Below are positions 26,600 to 32,179 of a stretch of 32,179 nucleotides of DNA, in pieces. The position numbers and the translations under genes are program-made. The stretch comes from Oceanobacillus jordanicus (GTDB lineage: Bacteria > Bacillota > Bacilli > Bacillales > Amphibacillaceae). The notes below the pieces were generated by a model. The model was not told where the DNA came from. It searched no databases and saw only the letters and a program-made list of their open reading frames with translations. The stretch is from contig NZ_JAIFZM010000025.1 in NCBI RefSeq assembly GCF_022095695.1, forward strand, positions 1-32,179. The letters are read 5' to 3'. Numbering within the stretch: the first letter of the stretch is position 1; each line of letters starts with the position of its first letter.

Positions 26600-27457
26600 A
26601 TGGGTGATAAATGTGATCATAAATCGTCAAACCAGTCCAGTAGGGTGCAAGAGAAACCAGAAAGGCAATATTTGTTCCCGTCTCAGGTAATGGAGACGTT
26701 TAGCGAAAAAGGGAAAGAGCACCTTGATACAAATATGCCTTCCCAGTTCATTCTTTCTTTAAAGGCTGGTTCGTTTATGACCTTTGGAGCTTTTTTTTCA
26801 GTGTTGCTTGCTATCGGTATTGATGCTAAAGGGCTTACCTATCTTTTGCAGGGACTTGGATTTACAGCAGGGTATCTAATGGTATTTGTATCAGGTTCTG
26901 TTTTGTTTACTGAAGTAAATGTACTTTTGCCAACATCTTATTTACAAAAGTCTTATTGGAAGAAAAATAAATACGTCAAATTCTGGGTCGTAGCCTATAT
27001 CGGAAACATTGTTGGTGCGTTGTTTGTGGCTTTATTAGTAATCAGTTCAAACTCCATGACACCTGAGTTCACGAAAGAGATAGAAACCCTTCTATCTCAT
27101 AAAATGAAATTTGCTGAGAATGGATGGATTGGCTGGTTTCAAGTAGTTGTGTCTGGTATTCTCGCAAATTGGCTTATAGGAATGGCTGCCTTTCTAACCA
27201 CAGCGGCTAGAGATATGGTCGGTAAAATTTTGGGCACAGCTTTACCTGTCATACTTTTTGTGGCTGGGAATTTTCAGCACAGCGCAGCAAATATGGGGTA
27301 TTTCAGTTTAGGCCTCTTTACATCTGATAAGTATGTATGGCACGAATATGTCTTACAAAACCTAATCCCCGCAAGTATTGGCAATATCATCGGAGGAGCC
27401 ATTTTTATTTCCTTGCTCTTTTCATACGCATTCCGAAAAGAGATGCGAAGTTCATGA
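26600..27457 (+). CDS. Formate/nitrite transporter (FNT) family protein
   Basis: A 285-residue channel-like membrane protein with six helices. The FNT core is clear: MPSQFILSLKAGSFMTFGAF, the loop region FTEVNVLLPTSYL, YIGNIVGALFVALL, GILANWLIGMAAFLTTAA, and the channel signature GNFQHSAANMG, whose His matches the central pore His of FocA (HSVANM). FNT proteins move formate, nitrite or hydrosulfide. I start at the ATG at 26600, preceded by GGGGGAG; the core begins about 45 residues later. The frame stays open upstream, and an ATG at 26477 after GAGGTGG would add 41 polar residues. It diverges from the S-box MetE-like/metI operon, where a hydrosulfide role would fit, but the substrate cannot be read from the sequence. 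Confidence 0.85.
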   Translation: MGDKCDHKSSNQSSRVQEKPERQYLFPSQVMETFSEKGKEHLDTNMPSQFILSLKAGSFMTFGAFFSVLLAIGIDAKGLTYLLQGLGFTAGYLMVFVSGSVLFTEVNVLLPTSYLQKSYWKKNKYVKFWVVAYIGNIVGALFVALLVISSNSMTPEFTKEIETLLSHKMKFAENGWIGWFQVVVSGILANWLIGMAAFLTTAARDMVGKILGTALPVILFVAGNFQHSAANMGYFSLGLFTSDKYVWHEYVLQNLIPASIGNIIGGAIFISLLFSYAFRKEMRSS

Positions 27458-27562
27458 GGTTAGTAGAGAATTGTGTTAAAGAAGGTAAAATATAATTCAT
27501 CATAGTGCGATAAACTTTACCTGAGAAGGAACTGGCCAGTAAAAGTGAATAAAATTTGAGAA

Positions 27563-27605
27563 GAAACCCCCTTTATGGTTATGATTACCAAAAGGGGGTT
27601 TTGAG
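27563..27605. terminator. Terminator between the FNT and Ltp-domain genes
   Basis: AAACCCCCTTTATGGT (27564-27579) pairs with ACCAAAAGGGGGTTT with one bulge; T runs occur on both strands, so it can serve the two convergent genes. Confidence 0.8.
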
Positions 27606-27692
27606 TTGATAATAATAATTCTTAACCGAACTCCATAAATGCATTTTGAATTGGAGGCAAATTCTATTGGGAAATCTAATGAAGCGATTTGT

Positions 27693-28481
27693 TTATAGAC
27701 CTACTTCATTCGCTGCATAGGTAGCAATTTCATTACTGAAACCTTCATACTCTAGCTGTTCTATTAACCCACTTTTTGAGAATGCAGTATAATCCAAGTA
27801 GTCTTCCGCCATTTTTACAGCTTGTTCTTTCCAATTTACATTAATTTTTTCTACTGCATAAGTAGCATCCTTATTATTAAAGCCTTCATATTCTAACTGT
27901 TCTATTAAGCCACTTTTTGCAAATGCCGTATATGCTACGTAATCTTCCGCCATTTTTACAGCCTGTTGCTGTGACATCGTTTCTTTATTTTTTTGCTTTT
28001 CGGCTTCTGCTTTAGCCTTTTCTTCTTCCTCTTGCTTTTCGGCTTCTGCTTTAGCCTTTTCTTCTTCCTCTTGCTTTTCGGCTTCTGCTTTAGCCTTTTC
28101 TTCTTCCTCTTGCTTTTCAGCCTCTGCTTTAGCCTTTTCTTCTTCCTCTTGCTTTTCAGCTTCTGCTTTAGCCTTTTCTTCTTCCTCTTGCTTTTCAGCT
28201 TCTGCTTTAGCCTTTTCTTCCTCCTCTTGCTTCTCGGCCTCTGCCTCTTCGGCTTTCACCTGCTCTGTTTGACTGTTATTATCAGCGATATCACTTGTGG
28301 GCGGGGTTGTTACTCCGAATAAAATGAGAAACACTATTGTTGCGATACCAAAGTACATAGTCACATGTTTCCTGTTTCTTTTGGCTACAGGCATCCACTT
28401 TAAAACAATATTAGGTTTAATTAGTCCTATAAGTAGTGCTAAAATAGATATAAAAAATAAAATAAAAAATAAAGTATCCAT
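27693..28481 (-). CDS. Membrane protein with Lys/Glu tandem repeats and two Ltp domains
   Basis: A 262-residue protein. Two membrane helices (about residues 4-22 and 41-58) are followed by a long charged segment (75-167) made of six 13-residue copies of EAEKQEEEEKAKA, which should form a rigid helix or coiled coil. The C-terminus holds two copies of the Ltp domain (host cell surface-exposed lipoprotein domain, PF07553), residues 171-217 and 219-262. Each has the phrase MAED-Y--YTAF-KSGLIEQLEYEGF. The domain is known from a phage lipoprotein that blocks DNA injection and from many Gram-positive surface proteins. The ATG follows AAAGGAG. The role here is unknown; an external spacer-plus-binding-domain protein is the likely picture. 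Confidence 0.85.
   Translation of the reverse strand: MDTLFFILFFISILALLIGLIKPNIVLKWMPVAKRNRKHVTMYFGIATIVFLILFGVTTPPTSDIADNNSQTEQVKAEEAEAEKQEEEEKAKAEAEKQEEEEKAKAEAEKQEEEEKAKAEAEKQEEEEKAKAEAEKQEEEEKAKAEAEKQEEEEKAKAEAEKQKNKETMSQQQAVKMAEDYVAYTAFAKSGLIEQLEYEGFNNKDATYAVEKINVNWKEQAVKMAEDYLDYTAFSKSGLIEQLEYEGFSNEIATYAANEVGL
27993..28250 (-). repeat. 39-bp tandem repeat inside the Ltp-domain gene
   Basis: Six full units of 39 bases plus a partial seventh; the TTG that opens each unit on the plus strand recurs exactly every 39 bases from 27993. Units differ by a few silent changes (for example CGGC versus CAGC, TTCTTC versus TTCCTC). In frame they encode the Lys/Glu repeat, so copy number can change without breaking the gene. 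Confidence 0.92.
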
Positions 28482-28907
28482 TCTTTTCTCCTTTTATATT
28501 TAGTTTTACAGTTACAATTTATAAGTTGTACAAGACAAATTGCATTTAGACAATTTTTTAACTTAAAACACTTTCTTTTAAAAATTGTATCTCAGAAGTT
28601 TCCTGTCCATTTTACTGAAATTAGACTATTGACTCATTAGTGAACAACTTATAGTTAAATTGTACCACATATATATTTTGAAATATATTACAAAAAAACT
28701 TTAAAATAGGCAGGATACTTGTTATTTCTATCACAGAGATTCAGGAAATGGGTTACGACATCTCTAAAAGAAAAAGTAGTCCGTTTAGAAATTTTTCCGA
28801 AACAGCTTGATTAATTAAAAAGCTTTGACTTCTTCTTAGGGAGTTTTTAAATATATGCTATAGTTTATACGTGATAATAAATAAGTTAAATGCAGGGAGG
28901 CATCGAA
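28482..28907. other. Divergent intergenic region
   Basis: About 425 bases, very AT-rich, between the Ltp-domain gene and the response regulator gene. I see no coding fragment. A likely promoter for the two-component operon is listed separately. Confidence 0.6.
28825..28853 (+). promoter_or_regulatory. Possible promoter of the VanRS-like operon
   Basis: A -35 box TTGACT (28825-28830), 17-base spacer and -10-like TAAATA (28848-28853). A further -10-like TATAGT lies ten bases on, so the exact start is uncertain. Confidence 0.45.
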
Positions 28908-29600
28908 ATGGAGAAGGCGACCATTCTTATCGCAGACGATGAAATAGAAATTGCCGATTTAATTGCGATCCATCTGGAGAAAGAAAACTATCGTGTCCTA
29001 AAAGCTTTAGATGGGCAAGAGGCGCTTGACACCATCGATTCCTATTCCATAGATCTTGTGATTCTAGATATCATGATGCCGAAAATGGACGGGTATGAAG
29101 TGACACGCTCCATTCGTGAGAAACATAATATGCCGATTATATTTTTAAGCGCAAAAACCTCAGACTTTGATAAAGTACAAGGACTTGTGATTGGCGCAGA
29201 TGATTACATGACCAAACCCTTTAATCCTATTGAATTAGCAGCTCGTGTCAACGCGCAACTGCGACGCTACAAGAAGCTTAACCAGCCAAATAATGAATCA
29301 GAAAAGCTAGATTTTGGCGGACTTATTATTCTTCCTGATCAACGAAGGGTTTGCTTATTCGATCAAGATATTGATTTAACCCCAAAAGAATTTGAGATTC
29401 TTTATTTGCTAGCAAGCCACCCAAACAAAGTGTTTAGCGTTGAAAATATTTTCAAGCATGTGTGGGCACAGGATTACTTTGAAGGCACAAATACAGTCAT
29501 GGTGCATATCCGCACATTAAGGAAGAAGCTTTCTGAAGAGAGGAACAACTATAAATGGATCAAAACCGTTTGGGGAGTGGGGTATTCATTCAATGGTTAA
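28908..29600 (+). CDS. VanR-like response regulator (OmpR family)
   Basis: A 230-residue response regulator. The receiver domain (1-120) has the acidic pair Asp10-Asp11, the phosphorylation site Asp54 (VILDIMMPKMDG), Ser81 and Lys103 (MTKPFNP). The C-terminal winged helix (about 135-230) is of the OmpR/PhoB type, ending WIKTVWGVGYSF. The receiver sequence, with phrases such as ILIADDEIEIADLI, GADDYMTKPF and ARVNAQLRRYKK, resembles VanR of glycopeptide resistance operons. The ATG at 28908 follows GGGAGG; the open frame starts 18 bases earlier without a ribosome site. It overlaps the sensor kinase gene by 8 bases. It probably activates the downstream VanY-like gene and its own operon. Confidence 0.9.
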   Translation: MEKATILIADDEIEIADLIAIHLEKENYRVLKALDGQEALDTIDSYSIDLVILDIMMPKMDGYEVTRSIREKHNMPIIFLSAKTSDFDKVQGLVIGADDYMTKPFNPIELAARVNAQLRRYKKLNQPNNESEKLDFGGLIILPDQRRVCLFDQDIDLTPKEFEILYLLASHPNKVFSVENIFKHVWAQDYFEGTNTVMVHIRTLRKKLSEERNNYKWIKTVWGVGYSFNG

Positions 29601-30690
29601 ATTTATTTACAGTTTTCGTTCAAAAATGATTTTCCTGTTTGGGCTAAGCATGCTGTTTGCTGGCATTATTACCTACCTCATTTTTTTATCGCTACGGTGG
29701 TACTACTACAATTTTGTCGATTACGAAGATCCGCTTATGGACCTAAGGTTTTGGATCAATCGGATTGGGGACATTAACTTTTTCTTGATTTTCTTTATTC
29801 CCCTAGCTGTACTCTTTTTCTTTATCCTGACCAAGCCTTATTCTGTTTATTTTAAGGAAATCTCCTCCGGTATTCGCCAACTTGCACGCGGGGATTTCAA
29901 TCACCGGATTGATATTTCTTCAAATGATGAATTCAAAGAAATCGCCAAGGACATTAATATGGCCGGACAAAAATTAGAAGAGGCTATAGAACGGGGTGAC
30001 TTTTCTGAAAGTAGTAAGGATCAGCTAATCGTCAATTTAGCGCATGATTTACGCACACCGCTTACTTCTGTACTTGGGTACCTGGATTTAATTTTGAAGG
30101 ATCCCCAGCTAACAGCAGAGCAGAGAGACCATTATTTAAGGATCTCCAATACGAAGGCACAGCGGCTGGAGCGACTAATTGATGAGTTGTTTGAAACCAC
30201 CCGAATGAATTACGGTATGTTGCCACTTAATAAGAAGGCCATTAATATGAGCGAACTCTTGCTTCAAATAAACGAAGAAATGTATCCTGTTTTTGAAAAA
30301 AAACAATTGGAAGTACGCTTGGACGTGAAGCCCGATCTGTTTATTAAAGGGGACGGTGAGCAATTGGCTAGAGTATTTGAGAACCTTCTCATTAATGCCA
30401 ATCGCTATGGAGCCGATGGTCTCTACGTAGATATAAAAGGCTTTCAAGAAGAAAATGATGTTGTCATCCAAATCATCAATTATGGGAACCATATCCCTGA
30501 GACGGAGATTCCTTACCTTTTTGAAATGTTTTATAAAGGTGACCCCTCACGAACCCATAAAGAAAACAGCACAGGCTTAGGCCTATTTATCGCTAAAAAT
30601 ATTGTGGAACAACACTATGGTACGATTTCTGTTAACAGCAGTGTAATTCGCACGCAATTCGAAGTCCGCCTGCCTTTTAAAAACGGTTAA
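29593..30690 (+). CDS. VanS-like sensor histidine kinase
   Basis: A 365-residue membrane histidine kinase. Two helices (about 12-36 and 61-80) enclose a short external loop of roughly 25 residues, the compact sensor type seen in VanS and other cell-wall stress kinases. A HAMP domain follows (about 81-135). The phosphoacceptor is His151 in LIVNLAHDLRTPLTSVLGYL. The ATPase domain has the N box FENLLINANRYG and the G box HKENSTGLGLFIAKNIVEQHYG. Its start overlaps the response regulator gene, so the two are translationally coupled. The signal may be a cell-wall antibiotic or wall damage (inference from family and the VanY neighbour). Confidence 0.9.
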   Translation: MVKFIYSFRSKMIFLFGLSMLFAGIITYLIFLSLRWYYYNFVDYEDPLMDLRFWINRIGDINFFLIFFIPLAVLFFFILTKPYSVYFKEISSGIRQLARGDFNHRIDISSNDEFKEIAKDINMAGQKLEEAIERGDFSESSKDQLIVNLAHDLRTPLTSVLGYLDLILKDPQLTAEQRDHYLRISNTKAQRLERLIDELFETTRMNYGMLPLNKKAINMSELLLQINEEMYPVFEKKQLEVRLDVKPDLFIKGDGEQLARVFENLLINANRYGADGLYVDIKGFQEENDVVIQIINYGNHIPETEIPYLFEMFYKGDPSRTHKENSTGLGLFIAKNIVEQHYGTISVNSSVIRTQFEVRLPFKNG

Positions 30691-30780
30691 AAACTTAAGA
30701 AAAACTTTATTTTTTACCCACAGTTTTTTTAAACAGTTTCTCCTATTCTTTTATTGAAGGAAAGATAAGGAGGAATTCCA

Positions 30781-31620
30781 ATGAAAAAGGTAGGTTTGAT
30801 TATACTATTAGTAGTGGGTATAGTCACAGCATTTATGATTACATTCATGAGTAACGAAATAGTCATAGAAGAAGATAAAAGCGGTTTTCCGGGAGATACA
30901 GATGTAAAAACAATTCAAGAGGACGACATCCATAAAGGTAATCTCGTCTTAATCAATGAGAATTACCCGGTGGAAAAGGAAGGTGTGAAAAACGATATTC
31001 AAACCTTCCATCCAGAAGACTTTAAGGGTGTGCAGCTGCTCGATCAGGAGATCCAACTGTCTCAATCCATCAGCCAAAAGTTTATGGATATGGCAGAAGA
31101 TGCCCAACATGACGGTGTGGACAGCTTTACCATTACCAGTGGCTACCGAGGGATTGAAGCACAAACCCTTCTTTTTAAAGAAATGGGAGAAGATTATGCG
31201 CTTCCCGGTGGTTACAGTGAACATAATTCTGGGCTGGCCATGGACGTGGGTTCCACCGAAGGCCTAATGGCGAATGCTTCTGAGGGAAAGTGGATCGAAG
31301 ACAATGCATGGAAACACGGATTTATTTTACGTTATCCTGAGAACAAAACCAGCATTACCGGCATCGAATATGAGCCCTGGCACATCCGATACGTCGGGCT
31401 TCCTCATAGTGCTTTAATGTACGAGCATGATTTCGTACTTGAAGAATATCTCGATTATGTAAAAGATCAAAAAGAACTTTATGCTAGTTTTGAAGGGAAA
31501 GAGTACTTTATTACATATTATCCATATGGAGAAAATCAGCAGATTGAGTTACCCGTGGATCATGAGTATATGATTACAGGAGATAATATGAACGGGGTAA
31601 TCGTAACGGTGACTATGTAG
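30781..31620 (+). CDS. VanY-like D-alanyl-D-alanine carboxypeptidase
   Basis: A 279-residue membrane-anchored peptidase of family M15B. An N-terminal helix (residues 4-22) anchors it outside. The catalytic domain shows TSGYRGIEAQTLLF (Arg123), the zinc motif SEHNSGLAMD (His148, Asp155) and the final EPWHIRYVG with catalytic Glu198 and zinc ligand His201. VanY trims the terminal D-Ala from peptidoglycan precursors and nascent wall, removing the target of vancomycin-type drugs. The ATG follows AAGGAGGAA. It lies 90 bases after the kinase gene; a direct repeat ACAGTTT (30720 and 30733) in the gap could be a regulator site. No vanH, vanA/B or vanX is in the window, so alone it would give at most low-level effect or serve wall remodelling. 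Confidence 0.92.
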   Translation: MKKVGLIILLVVGIVTAFMITFMSNEIVIEEDKSGFPGDTDVKTIQEDDIHKGNLVLINENYPVEKEGVKNDIQTFHPEDFKGVQLLDQEIQLSQSISQKFMDMAEDAQHDGVDSFTITSGYRGIEAQTLLFKEMGEDYALPGGYSEHNSGLAMDVGSTEGLMANASEGKWIEDNAWKHGFILRYPENKTSITGIEYEPWHIRYVGLPHSALMYEHDFVLEEYLDYVKDQKELYASFEGKEYFITYYPYGENQQIELPVDHEYMITGDNMNGVIVTVTM

Positions 31621-31658
31621 AGATACAAGAGCAGAATAACAATTAAGACAGCTAGTGG

Positions 31659-31706
31659 GCTGGTGTGAACTCCGTATTAAACCGGAGTCATACCAGCTAT
31701 TTTTAC
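31659..31706 (+). terminator. Terminator of the VanRS-VanY-like cluster
   Basis: GCTGGTGTGA-A-CTCCG pairs with CGGAGTCATACCAGC (one bulged A, one G-U), loop about 8 bases, followed by TATTTTTA. Confidence 0.85.
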
Positions 31707-31770
31707 TATAAACGATTGTTATTTTATTAATAGTGATAGTCTTAGATGAAACAGACTTACAGGGGGAATT

Positions 31771-31857
31771 ATGTATTTAACAGGAGTTTTTCACCCTATA
31801 GCGAATACAATTAGTATTAAGAACTTTTTTCTAGCCCATGTTTTGAACGAAAACTAA
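31771..31857 (+). CDS. Possible 28-residue peptide
   Basis: An ATG after AGGGGGAA opens a 28-codon frame, MYLTGVFHPIANTISIKNFF then LAHVLNEN. No family is recognised. It lies between the VanY terminator and another very small gene. The ribosome site is the only support, so this may be chance. Confidence 0.25.
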   Translation: MYLTGVFHPIANTISIKNFFLAHVLNEN

Positions 31858-31888
31858 AAATGGCTTCTGAGAAAGGTGGGTTATTATC

Positions 31889-31996
31889 ATGGATTTTCTC
31901 GTAAGTATACTAGTTTTACTCATTACTGGAGGGTTATTTGTATCGCTCCTAATGCTATTTATTAAATTAATTATTAAATGGTCGAAAAAACAATAA
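31889..31996 (+). CDS. Possible 35-residue single-helix membrane peptide
   Basis: An ATG with AAAGGTGG ten bases upstream opens a 35-codon frame: a very hydrophobic helix (LVSILVLLITGGLFVSLLML) followed by a basic tail KLIIKWSKKQ. The shape is that of a single-pass small membrane protein with its C-terminus inside. The family is not recognised and no partner is obvious. The rest of the window's end (31997-32179) shows no gene. Confidence 0.45.
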   Translation: MDFLVSILVLLITGGLFVSLLMLFIKLIIKWSKKQ

Positions 31997-32179
31997 TAAT
32001 TTTGTACTAACCTTTAGGTAATATTTTCTTTTTCAGTATAAGAGCCTCATTAGATGCAAGATTGTTTATTAATAGCTGTGGGGGGCTTCCGTCACTAGCT
32101 TAATACCATTAAACTAATCAAGCTTCAACGGTGCTGAAATATAGTAAGTAAGAAGATAATGTAATGATAAACTCAAACG

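Noticed and set aside
27993-28250. Regularly spaced repeats that might suggest a CRISPR array
   Set aside because: Units are directly adjacent with no unique spacers and encode an in-frame peptide repeat; no cas genes are present.

Overview
The window reads as chromosomal DNA of a low-GC Gram-positive bacterium of the Bacillaceae, most like the halotolerant Oceanobacillus/Virgibacillus side of the family. Reasons: the order rex ... ydiK-ydiL-groES-groEL matches the Bacillus subtilis chromosome (there tatAy-tatCy lie between rex and ydiK), ribosome binding sites are strong AGGAGG types with many TTG/GTG starts, heat shock control is by a CIRCE element, and methionine genes sit behind S-box (SAM-I) riboswitches. 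The species is an inference.

Region by region. (1) 1-5600: redox repressor Rex, a lipoprotein of unknown role in place of tatAC, YdiK and a CPBP membrane protease on the minus strand, then groES-groEL behind a promoter and CIRCE. (2) 5700-10100: two chemoreceptor-like proteins with six-helix membrane domains flanking a ketopantoate reductase family gene. (3) 10100-15700: accessory ground: a DCC thiol oxidoreductase, a BCCT transporter with its own near-consensus promoter, a DUF3231 two-domain protein, and gene relics (possible IS256 transposase, MFS transporter tail, IS3 transposase tail, and a decayed copy of the 3' end of the window's own metI). (4) 15733-23471: a SAM-I riboswitch followed by an M20 amidohydrolase, a complete Dpp/Opp-type ABC importer (lipoprotein, two permeases, two ATPases) and an unknown 142-residue protein. 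A strong hairpin sits after the binding-protein gene and a palindromic block resembling an IS200/IS605 end sits before the last gene. (5) 23774-26434, minus strand: a second SAM-I riboswitch drives a YxjG/YxjH-type MetE-like methyltransferase and metI. (6) 26600-28481: a formate/nitrite family channel and a membrane-anchored protein with six 39-bp tandem repeats and two Ltp domains. (7) 28825-32000: a VanR/VanS-like two-component system and a VanY-like D,D-carboxypeptidase with no vanHAX genes in view, followed by two very small possible genes.

How the genes fit together: both S-box operons should be on when SAM, hence methionine, is short. The minus-strand operon makes methionine from homocysteine or acyl-homoserine. 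The plus-strand operon probably imports a peptide-like or N-acylated sulfur amino acid and removes its acyl group with the M20 enzyme. This acquisition operon, with its unknown last gene and the metI relic just upstream of its promoter, is the most interesting system in the window. All calls come from reading the sequence; no database search was run.
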